A stretch of 64,000 nt of DNA from Pseudopyrenochaeta lycopersici (Eukaryota > Ascomycota > Dothideomycetes > Pleosporales > Pseudopyrenochaetaceae). The notes under the pieces were generated by a model, which was not told the DNA's origin, did no database searches, and saw only the letters and a list, made by a program, of their open reading frames with translations. Position 1 is the first letter of the stretch. Each line of letters opens with the position of its first letter. The stretch lies in assembly GCA_003313425.1 (NCBI GenBank), contig NHZP01000002.1, positions 930,001 to 994,000 of the forward strand, written 5' to 3'. Shown piece after piece: positions 31,939 through 42,376 of this stretch. The translations under genes were made by a program, and so were the position numbers.

Positions 31939-33367
31939 GTGATGAATTTTCATCTAGAGTTTGATGGAAAATAAACAGACCGTACAAGAATCTTTTGCGG
32001 TACTCGCATCATTCGAATATCTCGCTCTAATCATCAAGATGTTTTCATTCGCGCTTGCCCTTTCTGTATTTCAACGTCACCGTCCCTGCTCTCAAAAGCA
32101 GCCTTCTCACTCACCTGCCATCTAATTCCATAAACGTCTCCTGGGTTCTTCAATTTCATTGTAATCTCATCACCCGCATCTACTCCTTTTCGTTTCAGCA
32201 GTTATAATTCTCTTCACTACCATCGGCAACTTCCAAGCGCGATGCTGGATCGGCACTATGGTTTTCACACTACCAAGGGCCGTCCCGTAGGCGACGAGTT
32301 CAACAGCGAATCGCAAGACCCATCACATCACATCGAGAATGTGCTCGACAACCTAGGCCCAGATCGCGAGAGAAGGGTCTGTCCAAGCAACTATCGAAAA
32401 GGCTTCGCTTGAACCAATAGAGTGGGCGGCACAGATTCGGCCAGGGGCAAGAAACCATTCTTCCAATCAGAATTGCAGCCCAGAAAAGATAACCCACCAT
32501 GAACACAACCCCACCCGCATGTTCATGCGCCAATATCAAGGTACATCAACTCGCTTGTCAAGGCTGAAGAGTATATTGCGGCGCAACCTCAACTTTCATG
32601 CCATTCGGCAGTAGGCTGACTGTATCGACGTTCGCTGTGTTACGGGGGCTTTGGACCCAGCGTTGTGATGTGGTCCTTCGTGGCGTACCCCGGCCATGTC
32701 TCCGACCACGACATTAGGAGCCAGAGGCGTGTAGGGGCTTTATATCACGCTGCGATCACACTATCACGGGCAGAGTCGCGCGCGATGCAAGTTCTCATGG
32801 CTTTCTGCGCAGAATCTTCCACGTTATCGATGTGCTTTCAATGGGAGGAGGGCGGCGCTTAGACAGTGCCTGGCCGGACTGCCGAGGAGCTGCAGAGCCA
32901 TCACACAACTCCACAAATCAGGGCAATCATCGGCATCGCCTTCGCGGACGCTATTCGCTCCGGTCGCTTGGGGGCGCTGCCTCCCGCTCGACAAGTCTTG
33001 CATACGCAGCGCTCAGTGGTCGCTCGCCCCTGTCAAGCCAATATGCTAGCTCCATGCCTATTCGCTGCCTACTCAATGCTTCGAGAGCTGACATGCACTG
33101 GCTCGCCATCCTGGCGGAGCCGTTTTGCAGAGCTCATTCGCTTGGATATCCCTTTCGCAAGCACTGGCGAGCAACGGGATGGTCGCACGAGGCACTCATG
33201 GCCAAGTCTCGCACTCCATAAGGGCTCATAGCCCCCGCCACCGCATGCTACCGGTTTGCGTCGATTACCATCATCTTGTGTACCCCAACGATTAACGGGT
33301 CGCTGCATTGCTAAAGAGAAGGCCATTCGTATCGCTTCCACGTCGGTTTTGACATCGCCCCGCCAAA
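31939..33367. other. gene-poor 1.4 kb with one tentative small ORF
   Basis: A C/T-rich leader-like stretch at about 32150-32240 precedes the small frame at 32242. The rest (32413-33367) holds only open frames without recognisable features, and the promoter of the copper protein gene. Confidence 0.35.
32242..32412 (+). CDS. tentative 56-residue hydrophilic ORF
   Basis: It reads MLDRHYGFHTTKGRPVGDEF and ends in a charged segment with DRERR and a basic C-terminus. No domain, signal peptide or membrane helix is seen. The support is only the pyrimidine-rich, leader-like upstream sequence and the hydrophilic, plausible composition. It could instead be the first exon of a longer gene or chance. Confidence 0.25.
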   Translation: MLDRHYGFHTTKGRPVGDEFNSESQDPSHHIENVLDNLGPDRERRVCPSNYRKGFA

Positions 33368-34223
33368 ATGTTTCGTTTTACCGAGCTCGTTTTTGTGGTC
33401 GCCAGTTGGTCGCTCGCCACAGCACACACTGTGATTGTATACCCACCGTGGAGAGGAAACAACATCCACACCAACGGAACAGTGTCGGACACAGATCCAA
33501 ACATCGTTCCCGGGTCGCTCGGGATTAATTATGACAAGGAAAAGGATACATATGGATTTCCTTATGGAATGCAATGGATGTATCCATGTACGATGAACCC
33601 CGAGCATTCTAGGGCAGTGCGGTAGCTGACAGCCTCACAGGCGGCGGGATGGCCACATCACAGAACCGCACAAAGTGGCCGGTTAAGGGTGGCGCCGTGG
33701 CGATTCAACCTGGATGGTTCCCCGGCCATTCACTGGCATTATTCTACATCAATATGGGCTACGGCAACGAGCCGCTAAACTACTCGCACGCCATGCTGCC
33801 GGTTTTCCAGATCGTGGGACCTTCGAACCAGCAATACGAAGGCAGCTTTTGCTTGCCACAAGTACCGCTACCAGCCAATTATACACCAAAAGTTGGAGAC
33901 AATGCGACAATACAGATCATTGAACTTGCGCAGCATGGAGCCGCATTATACAACGTAAGTGCATAGAACATGCGCTGTAGTTTCGCGATTTCTAACGTAA
34001 AATTTGATAGTGCGCCGATATCACGTTCGCCGAACCTGAAGACGTACCTGAAGTCAATGAAACGAACTGCGTCAACTCGACATTGCCGAATCAGAAGATT
34101 GGCTTCCAGGTCGTCTACACATCAACGTCATCGACGGCGCCGCACACGATGGTGGTCAATGGCTTCGCGTCCATACTCGTACCTCTGATGCTTATCGCTG
34201 CATCATGGATAACATGGATGTAA
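33368..34223 (+). CDS. GPI-anchored copper-binding BIM1-like / X325 family protein
   Basis: Exons are 33368-33587, 33641-33954 and 34011-34223, giving 248 residues. A signal peptide ends ...SLATA at residue 19, so the mature chain starts with His20 (HTVIVYPPWRGNN). This N-terminal His is the copper-brace hallmark of LPMO-like proteins. The junction of exons 1 and 2 gives MYPCGGMATSQNRTKWP, and later GYGNEPLNYSHAMLPVFQIV, both typical of the X325/BIM1 family. CAD and NCVN provide further cysteines. The C-terminus SILVPLMLIAASWITWM is a hydrophobic GPI-type signal. By family knowledge these cell-surface proteins bind Cu(II) and act in copper uptake, not polysaccharide cleavage. Confidence 0.9.
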
Positions 34224-35004
34224 TGACAGCGACCTCCGCCCTTGTTTGTCGATTTTCACACAGTTCTACTGGCATGGCGTTTGGCGCGAAAGATATCCGG
34301 TCTCCTTGAAGCGACGCTACCTATTTGGACGTCTACTATCATTTTGGAATGGACAGAGGTTAAGATGGGTATTATACCACCAGGACAATCCCTTGGACAG
34401 GATATCGAATCTTCCCTGGAGGTGTTCTGCATTCATAGCTCTATCATGTACATCGGCTCGGCACTGAGATCATGTTCCGCTGACCCCCCGTGCGTTTACT
34501 TCCACGTGCGCTCGAGTGTCCTGAGCCTCGAGAATGATGACCAACTAGAGTTGCATCTGTAATACAAATCAAAATAATTCAAAGATAGACTTCCAGCTGT
34601 CAGCGTCAGCAATGTGCGTCGTTTGTGTTATGTGGGGCAGCTAATGTGCCGCAGACCCATCCGTAGACCCTATGTATTTCGTCATGCGGGAACCTGATCT
34701 ACACGAAACGGAGAATGTGTAACGAGCGGTGGCTGAGATAGGCAGCCGATGAGAATGGGAAGAATGGGTGGCACAGCCCACGTGACAAAACCCAACTGGG
34801 AAGGGCATTGCGATAAGGCCGACCATCGACGTCTACCAAGCTCCTGGTACCTTAACACGCTCCTTTTACTTGTGGGTTTTGATACCATCTATACCATATA
34901 TTGATCTACCTGCATGTCTGACTTTCAAGGCGTCCGTCTCATACGCGGCATCGACGTCAGCTCGTCTGCCGCGGTTCCTGGCTAATTGCAGCCCTACAAT
35001 CCTC
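34224..35004. other. intergenic, no gene seen
   Basis: 3' flank of the copper protein gene and 5' flank of the next frame. Open frames at 34242-34562 and on the minus strand at 34641-34888 have no recognisable features. Confidence 0.4.
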
Positions 35005-35562
35005 ATGCCTCAATCCCAAGTTCAAGGCCTTCTACAACACGTTGACACCTTTGAGGGCACTAACCATAGATCTGAACTAGAGCGCACAGCAACCCCGCGT
35101 TTTGAGGCATCCCTGCGAGAGCTGAACAACTCTTTAATTGGAGAGAATCCAGCTGTCCACTCAGCGCTGCAAGGGGTCTCTCGTCCACTACCTTCTTCGG
35201 TAGCCATAGCCGCAGCCATGATAACTCATCAAATGCACGGCGCGAGTCGAGCATTACAGCAAAGAGGACCTTTTACTGCTAACGTTGTAGCGCCTGATGT
35301 TTCTGCGTGCTTTCATCACTCAGCACTAGCCGAGTGCATGGCATCTTCGTATACATGCGAACCCCTCCAGGTACACATCATGCTTTTCACACGTTCTCAC
35401 GAAGACTTCCGAGGTTGGCTGCGGAACACGCACCGAATGTATTCTGACGATATGTACTCCTCCTCGTGTTGGGCGCCAGTTCCTGGATTCAAGGCCTGCT
35501 CCTGCAGGACGCCCACGCTTGGTGATGTTGTTCTGGACTTACACGGCCGCCACAGCCGTTAG
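35005..35562 (+). CDS. hypothetical protein, 185 residues
   Basis: It is a single open frame from MPQSQVQGLLQHVDTFEG to a TAG; the frame is open still further upstream. There is no signal peptide or membrane helix. The first half is mixed helical (ASLRELNNSLIGENPAVHSAL), and the second half has seven Cys, most of them after HSALAECMAS. I recognise no family. The codon pattern looks coding, but a lineage-specific or spurious gene cannot be told apart here. Confidence 0.4.
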   Translation: MPQSQVQGLLQHVDTFEGTNHRSELERTATPRFEASLRELNNSLIGENPAVHSALQGVSRPLPSSVAIAAAMITHQMHGASRALQQRGPFTANVVAPDVSACFHHSALAECMASSYTCEPLQVHIMLFTRSHEDFRGWLRNTHRMYSDDMYSSSCWAPVPGFKACSCRTPTLGDVVLDLHGRHSR

Positions 35563-35839
35563 TGGTGCCTGGTCAGTGGTAAGCAGGCCATCTTGGCTTC
35601 CTCACCACGAGATCAGATTGCAACGCCTTCAACTCGTATTATTGGATCCTTCGGTCCACTGTCTTGTTTGAGTCGTTACAATACTTTGCCCCTGCTCCCT
35701 TACAGGTCCCATTGTAGATTGTAAAGCATGCCATGCTGAGCTATAAGATGGTAGGTACCTCTGCAGTTCCTCTCCGGATAATCTTGTCCAGACGGCAGTT
35801 TCTGACGATTGGGACTGCGCTTGTTCTTTTGCAGCCACC

Positions 35840-37324
35840 ATGAATATGCATTCACGTCTTTCTCTCTCCTCCTCGTTGAGAGGACTTGTTCTCCTCCTGT
35901 CCTCCTTTTCTCTCTCTCCTCTTGCCATTGCAGCAGCTGTTCCTGAATCTGTAGATGTCGTCGTAGTAGGCGCGGGACTGTCAGGCCTCACTGCAGCCCA
36001 GAAGCTCCTGGCTGGCGGCAAATCTGTTCTGGTCCTGGAAGCACGCAACCGAGTGGGCGGCAAAGTACTGAATCGACGCCTAAACAATGGTGATATCACT
36101 GAGGTGGGAGCAGAGTTTGTTGGCCCTACACAAGACAAAGTCTTGAGTCTGATCGGAGAGCTGGGACTGGGGACATTCCCAACTTACAACGCCGGCAAAG
36201 CACTGCTGTGGAGGAACAACATCAGAATCCCTTACGCTCCTGATCCCCTCCTAGGCGGTGCGCCACCTGTCCTCCCCCTTTCATTGGCACAAATTGCCAT
36301 CGCACAAGCACAGCTCGATTCCTGGGCTTCCGAGATCGACGTGAACGCTCCATGGAACCACGCCAAGGCCGCAGAATGGGATAGCAAGACTTTCGAACAG
36401 TTCTTGAACCTCTTCGCATTCTTGCCTGATGCGAAGTTCGTTCTCACAACGGCATGTAAAGCCATCTTCGCCGCTGAGCCGAGAGAAGTGAGTCTATTGT
36501 ATGTGATCGCGTATATTGCATCTGCAGGCAATGAAGCCACCAAGGGAACTCTCAACGCGCTTATTGCAGTAGAGGGAGGAGGTCAAGAGCTGAGAGTCGA
36601 AGGCGGGACTGGACTTATCCCTGAGCGCCTTGCCGAAAGGGTGGGAAGTGATCACATCGCGCTCAACGCCGCAGTGTCAAGTATCACCAAGACTGCCTCA
36701 GGTTACACCGTCGTCTCCAAAGCTGGAACTATCACGGCGAAGAAGGTTGTTCTCGCTATCGCACCCCCACTCTTCAAATTCATTACATTCTCCCCAGCTC
36801 TTCCTACAGCGCGCCAGGCCCTCAACGACCAAATGAAAATGCCGAGTATCGGAAAAGGCATAGCGATCTACTCCACGCCCTTCTGGCGCACAGACGAAGA
36901 CCTCAATGCCCAGGTCATTTCCGACCGCGGTGCTGTACGCGTATCCTTCGACAACACGCCGTCCGATGGCTCCTTTGGCGCAGTTATGGGCTTCATCCTC
37001 GGCGACGAGATGCGCGCCCTCGACCCTCTACCTGCTTCCCAAGTTCAAGAAACTGTTGTATCAGACTACGTGCGATACTTTGGACCGAAGGGCGCAAACG
37101 TCACCGAGTTTGTGTTGCAGCGCTGGGACCTAGAAGAATGGAGCAGAGGCGGACCAGTCGCTTTGGCGCCTCCGAATGTGCTGAAGCCGTACGGGTCTGC
37201 CTTGAGGGCTGTAGTTGATGGACTGCATTTCGCAGGCACGGAGACGAGTGAGTTCTGGACGGGATATATGGATGGTGCTATTCGCAGTGGTCAAAGGGTA
37301 GCACGCGAGATCCTGGGGTCTTAA
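35840..37324 (+). CDS. secreted flavin amine oxidase (MAO-like)
   Basis: This is a single exon of 494 residues. A hydrophobic signal peptide spans about residues 13-33 (LRGLVLLLSSFSLSPLAIAAA). The FAD fold is VVVVGAGLSGLTAAQKL with GAGLSG at 44-49, then VLVLEARNRVGGKV. The C-terminal FAD motif is HFAGTETSEFWTGYMDGAIRSGQRVA. Domain order and length match monoamine-oxidase-like fungal enzymes that oxidise amines to aldehydes plus H2O2. The position of the covalent flavin Cys of MAO A/B (SGGC motif) reads WSRGGPV, so FAD is probably bound non-covalently. A second in-frame Met lies at residue 3. Confidence 0.92.
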   Translation: MNMHSRLSLSSSLRGLVLLLSSFSLSPLAIAAAVPESVDVVVVGAGLSGLTAAQKLLAGGKSVLVLEARNRVGGKVLNRRLNNGDITEVGAEFVGPTQDKVLSLIGELGLGTFPTYNAGKALLWRNNIRIPYAPDPLLGGAPPVLPLSLAQIAIAQAQLDSWASEIDVNAPWNHAKAAEWDSKTFEQFLNLFAFLPDAKFVLTTACKAIFAAEPREVSLLYVIAYIASAGNEATKGTLNALIAVEGGGQELRVEGGTGLIPERLAERVGSDHIALNAAVSSITKTASGYTVVSKAGTITAKKVVLAIAPPLFKFITFSPALPTARQALNDQMKMPSIGKGIAIYSTPFWRTDEDLNAQVISDRGAVRVSFDNTPSDGSFGAVMGFILGDEMRALDPLPASQVQETVVSDYVRYFGPKGANVTEFVLQRWDLEEWSRGGPVALAPPNVLKPYGSALRAVVDGLHFAGTETSEFWTGYMDGAIRSGQRVAREILGS

Positions 37325-37732
37325 GAATATCCTTTGTATATAGTTGTTCTAAGACAGATGAATGGTCACGCTCTATTGTCAAGTAGGCATATCGAAGTTA
37401 TGGACAATTGGCGTAGTCTGTGAGGAGCCATTAATGCCATTGCAAACCCAGATGATTCCGACTTATCGGAACACAGTTCCGATCCCCTCCCCACCTTCCT
37501 GGCTCCCTGTCACAGTTTTCCCACGCCTCACCACGCCGCATGCTACGCGCCGTCATCCTTCCCGCCCACCACCATTCACACCTTTCGAAGCGCTCATGCA
37601 CGCCGCACCTTATCTTGACGACTGTGACTATTGAGCCCCTTTCCTGACGTTGTTGTTTAGACCATGCGCCTCGTAACACTGATAGCACCTTGCATACGAC
37701 TATTAAAAAAGAGCTGAACAGTTGACGGTGAC
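37325..37732. other. intergenic, no gene seen
   Basis: 3' flank of the amine oxidase gene and promoter of the SRR1-domain gene. Nothing recognised. Confidence 0.4.
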
Positions 37733-38548
37733 ATGGGTGGCCAAGCAAGAGGAAGAGGAGGCGGGCGCGTAAAAAGGCAGCAGGTTGAAGCCGAGGATGG
37801 CTGGACGGTGATTACGCACGGTTTATCCAATATGTCGCTAGCCAAAGGTAAAAAGAACAACACGGAGCAATTGGCTGGCTCCCTTCCGACCAAAGTCGTA
37901 GAGGGTCTTACCCTTGAAAAGCTTCTTGCGGATTTCAGGAAGTTGCAGGAGCGCTGGGAAGACACTGCCCTTGCGTGTCAGATGGTAGAATTGGTGGCGA
38001 GTAGAACGTGGAACGTCGACCACGCTGTGTGTATAGGCATAGGCAGTTTCAGCAGGGACTGGGCTCATCGATGGAGGAGTCTATGGCAGCTTGTTTTGTT
38101 CATCGCTGTCATTGACAACCTCAAACAATCGAACCTAGCGATTGAGATTAAGACGTATGCGCAAGACCCCGCGTTTACGGCGCTGGACGTTGAGTTCCTC
38201 GACCGCTTGGGCGCGACTGTAGTGGATAGCGGTATCCAAGCTCACATTGCGGAGACGAGCTTTGTGTATAGTCCATTTGTGGACTGGTACCTTCTCCTCC
38301 CGACATTCCTCAAGGACAAGCATCCCGCGCTCTACGTGGGCAACGAGATCCTAGACGACTACACACCGTACGCACAGACAGAAGAGAAGCAGACGAAACT
38401 GGCAGAATGTAACGGCCTCGGGAAAACATTCCTCGAGGAAAGAGAGAAAGCAGGCCTCAGAGACTTTGACGCGCATGGGAGCGCGTTACAGGGCATGGTC
38501 GTGTATTGGAAGACAGAGAAGGATGAAGGGAAAGAGGAGACGACCTGA
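37733..38548 (+). CDS. SRR1-domain protein
   Basis: This is a single exon of 271 residues. The N-terminus is basic and Gly-rich (MGGQARGRGGGRVKRQQ) and leads into DGWTVITHGLSNMSL. The SRR1-like domain covers about residues 75-200: AVCIGIGSFSRDW, then QLVLFIAVIDNL, FLDRLGATVVDS, FVYSPFVDWYLLLPTFL and ALYVGNEILDDY. In plants SRR1 affects the circadian clock. In yeast the homologue (Ber1) is linked to microtubule biology. The fungal biochemical role is not established. The C-terminus is acidic/Lys-rich. Confidence 0.9.
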   Translation: MGGQARGRGGGRVKRQQVEAEDGWTVITHGLSNMSLAKGKKNNTEQLAGSLPTKVVEGLTLEKLLADFRKLQERWEDTALACQMVELVASRTWNVDHAVCIGIGSFSRDWAHRWRSLWQLVLFIAVIDNLKQSNLAIEIKTYAQDPAFTALDVEFLDRLGATVVDSGIQAHIAETSFVYSPFVDWYLLLPTFLKDKHPALYVGNEILDDYTPYAQTEEKQTKLAECNGLGKTFLEEREKAGLRDFDAHGSALQGMVVYWKTEKDEGKEETT

Positions 38549-39201
38549 GCAAGGACAACGTGGAGATGGCATGATGTTGCAACGATAATCGTTGGATGGA
38601 GAAAAGGCTAAATAGCATACTCCACGCGACGGAGGATATCCGACCGAGCGGCATTGACAGCCGACATGCCAAGCGGTAAAAGAAGGCAAAAGAATACAGA
38701 AAAGCCGTGCGCTCGTTCTTGAAACCTTGACACATGGGAATACGCGTCCAGGGCATGGAGGCCTAACGGCCGACGGAACTGTATGCATCCCGTTCCAGCT
38801 TGTCGGGACACGAGGTGTAACCTTGCAAATTAGCAAGTATGGTATACGAGAGTTGCACTATAGCGAGCCGTTGGACACGAAGGAAAAAAGCTTAGCCAGG
38901 AGAAACCAAATCAAAAAAAGCCTTGACTTTTTTGTTCTCTCTAATTATTGGTATAGTTACGGATCTGTACGTGTGATCTTAACTAAGCTATTTGTGTATG
39001 TATAATTTTTGTAGTTTGGTAAGACATAATGAATAATAAGGTTGCGCGGTTCGAAATCTTCGTCACCAGTAAAAAGAGGGAGCGTACGTAGGCTTCGATG
39101 GGGGTATACAAATCATCTTCTCTTTTAGATATCCTTTTGAAAAAAAAAAATAGTACAACGAGTTTAGGCAGGACAGTGATTAAAATGCATGAAAATGCGA
39201 A
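38549..39201. other. intergenic between convergent genes
   Basis: A+T-rich toward 38900-39180, with an A10 run near 39140, probably the 3' flank of azgA. No gene seen. Confidence 0.4.
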
Positions 39202-41057
39202 TTAAGCCTTGGCTCTTGCCTCATTGCTCTGCAGCTCAAACTGATCGGGGTCTTGCGACTTCCAGAACTGCTTCTCGCCCTTCATGGCGCGAATGAACCA
39301 TGGTTGGCCACGCGGGTTATCGGCTTGCACTAATGAATCTTCGTTAGTTTCCCTGTTCTAATATATAGGTAGAGACGGGAAGACTTACAGCTCCAGTACT
39401 CCTTGTTGTCGTAGTCCGGAGGAATAATGCGGTCCGAGCTGATCTTAGCGAGGGCCCAGGTGATGGTGTTGATGATGGTGTAGCACAGGATACCGGCAAT
39501 CAGACCGTAGGCGATCGAGTACGAGAAAGGCATGAACATGAGTGTCACAAAGGCGGGGATGGAGTCGCCAGGGTAGTTCCAGTTGATAGCCAGGACACCG
39601 CGCATCATCATGCAGCCGACGAGGATCAGCGCACCACCAGTTGCCCAAGGAGGGATGGAGGCGAAGATCGGGGCGAAGAAGAGTGAGATGAAGAATAGGA
39701 GACCAGTGACCATAGCAGTGATACCTGTGCGGCCACCTTCCTGGATACCAGCGCCGGACTCGACGAAAGCAGTGACGGGCGACGATCCAAAGAGAGAACC
39801 AATGGAAATGGCAACCGCGTCAGCAGAGTAGGCAATAGTACTGCGTGGGAAGTCGCCCGTGGCTGGATCAACGACACCGGAGAAGCGGGCCATGGAGTAT
39901 AGAGTACCAGTCGCATCGAGAATGTCGACGTAAAGCATGGTGAAAACGGCAAGGGCGAATTGACCGCCAACATTCGTAACGTCCCAATCCTGCACAACGA
40001 GAGTGCGCTTGATAGGGTGGAAAGCGACGACATTCTTGAAGAACTCGAAACGGCCATCTCCAATAGCAGTGCGGGGGAAGTACGTGATGGGAGTGTCACG
40101 CGGCCACGAGATGAATGAGACCAACGCAATACCGACGATGATGGCACCGCGAACCTTGTATGTCATAAGCAGCGCGGTCAACACGCCACCGATAAGGAAA
40201 CCGAGCCACATGGTGGGGGAGGTCGCCTTGTGCGAGAGACAGGCGCCCGTGTCTGGGTCGAGGTACTCCGCAGCGCAACCACCGAGCTCGAGGGGAGTAG
40301 CCTTGGCTCCAGTGACGGCACCGATACCAGCAGAGTAGGAGAGACCAATGAGGGTAAGGAAAAGACCAATACCGGCACCGCAGGCGACCTTGATAGAAGC
40401 AGGGATGATGCGGGCAAGCCACTGGCGGATACCGAGAATAGACAATGCGACGAAGATGAAGCCCTCCACAAAGACGGCAGTCATGGCGATGCGGTAATCA
40501 ATTGGGCCTGTTCCGTGGAATCCAACAATCTGATAGGCGAGATAGGCGTTCAAACCCATGGCAGGTGCGACAGCAACAGGCAGATTGGCAGTAATGCCCA
40601 TGAGGAAGGATCCGAGGGCGGCGATCGCAGCGGTAGCAGTAACAAAGTCACGGTTGATTTCAAGGAGGCAGAGACTGTATTCTTGGTCCTTGAGACAAGT
40701 TGGGTCGATGGGGTCGTTACACACGCAAGTACCGCCGGAGTCGGTAAGAATAGCGGCCTGTTCAAATCTTGGTCAGAGGGTTGTTGCGTTGTGGTTTGGC
40801 ATAGCGCGGGAATATCACATACGTTAACTGCGATAATGTAGGCCATGGTGAAGAAGGTCGTCAGACCGGCTCGCACCTCGGTGGTGAACCTCGCACCCTT
40901 GATTGCATTGGGCTGTGATAGTTAGTCATAGTTCGTTCGTCGAAGAGTGAAGTTGAGCACATACGTGAGTGGATCCATCGAGATGGAAGTATCGGCCCAC
41001 AACCGAGGCTGACACGACATCGTTAAGATGCGCTTTGTGCCTCTCCATAAAACCCAT
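39202..41057 (-). CDS. azgA: purine permease AzgA (adenine/guanine/hypoxanthine:H+ symporter)
   Basis: Four exons on the minus strand: 40965-41057, 40823-40912, 39389-40757 and 39202-39329. The product is 559 residues. It starts MGFMERHKAHLNDVV, then VGRYFHLDGSTHP, as in Aspergillus AzgA. GARFTTEVRAGLTTFFTMAYIIAVN and AAILTDSGGTC form the first membrane segments. The core motif is PVAVAPAMGLNAYLAY, and later come GSSPVTAFVESGAGIQEGGRTG and INWNYPGDSIPAFVT. About 12 hydrophobic segments are present, and the tail is hydrophilic (EQ..EARAKA type). AzgA imports adenine, guanine and hypoxanthine. Introns are 52, 65 and 59 bases, with donors GTATGT, GTATGT and GTAAGT. Confidence 0.94.
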
Positions 41058-42376
41058 CTTGCCTGCTAAGATAGAGTTTGACAGGAGACAAAAGCAAAAT
41101 AGGAAAGAGAAAAGAGCGGTAGTCCTAGAACAAGTAGTGTTCGAGAAAAGGACCGCCTCGTGCTACTTGAACAATTAAAAAAAAAAGCTAACGCGCGGTA
41201 TACAACCACCGAAAGCTAAAGAAGGGAGGCCGGCGAGTAGTATATCGGAGCAAAGTCCTTACTTTTCGTGGAAGAATGTCACCAGCGACGGTTCCTTATG
41301 AGGTTCAACCATACCACGGTCTTGCCGAGCATGGCCTCGAGTCAGTACGGGTACCCTAGTTGCGCGGCACTGGGGATGAGCCGCTCTACTACAATCACGG
41401 CAGGTCGTATGAGGGCTTGCTCCTTCGTCTCATCTCTTAGATTAGCACGCTAAGGCCTCGCCTCCTCGGCGCATCTCAACCGTGGTGGCACCACCCAAGC
41501 CGAGCCGGTGGAAGTCGATGTCGGGATAGTTTGCCACTTTCCGATGGTTTCCTGCAGGGTCCCAAGCTGTAGCATAAACAACTAGGACCTTGCTAGGGGC
41601 CCTCTCAATAGACTTGGACGAGAGCTCGGAGCATGGTGCATCAATATTGCCTCCCGATGCAATGGAAGGCAAAACACTTGTCAGACACACCAGAATGGCA
41701 AGGCTTCGGAAGAAATTCGAAGGTTTGGTTGGTCTCGGTTGGAGTATGGATGGGCCTTTTTCACGAAACGTTATTCGAGACATTGACTTGACCCTCGACC
41801 AGGGCCAGGACCATAGACAGCGCCAATCATTTTAACTCCCCACACGGCTCGCTAGTGATGCATCGGTGGAGAAGCTGGATGGAGAAAGGTGATTCGGTAG
41901 AGCGACTGTATGAAGCAAGGCAAATCGTGAACAGACCCAGAGGATCGTTCAACAGAAGCCGTTTTCATAATGTCGCCGATGAAAAGCCATGTTGGGTTCT
42001 CCCCATTAATGCTGCATCGACACCACAATTATCATTGACGGAAGAACAAAAGTGGTGCTTGACAGGACAGTGGCCGATCAGCTTGTTGCCGGGGCCCCTC
42101 CTGTTTGCACGTCGCATCTCCAGGTAAGTGGGACTGCCGATCTCCTTTGGGCCGCCATGCCAACTGTCAGGGCCTCCCGTTGGAAAGTTTGGCGGGATCT
42201 CGGAATGAGCCGTGCTATACAGGGCCCAGATTAACGAAATGTCCGTCCACAGAGTCAGTCCCGTACCGCAGCTTGTGATAATAAGGGGAACGGCTGTTGT
42301 ATTGGGGGTTGGATCAACGTCCGCCGTTTTAAGTGTTGGAGATCAAAGTGCCCACATTGTCATGATCGCTGCCACC
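41058..42376. promoter_or_regulatory. 1.3-kb divergent promoter region
   Basis: It separates azgA (minus) and the methyltransferase-like gene (plus). A minus-strand frame at 41442-41783 has a hydrophobic stretch but no other support. The GCCACC context before the ATG at 42377 is a good translation start. Confidence 0.35.

Noticed and set aside
32866..33231. Plus-strand 121-residue frame
   Set aside because: G+C-rich, with no domain, signal peptide or splice continuation that I can support.
41442..41783. Minus-strand 113-residue frame with a hydrophobic stretch upstream of azgA
   Set aside because: The hydrophobic part is not N-terminal, no domain is seen, and it lies in a promoter region.
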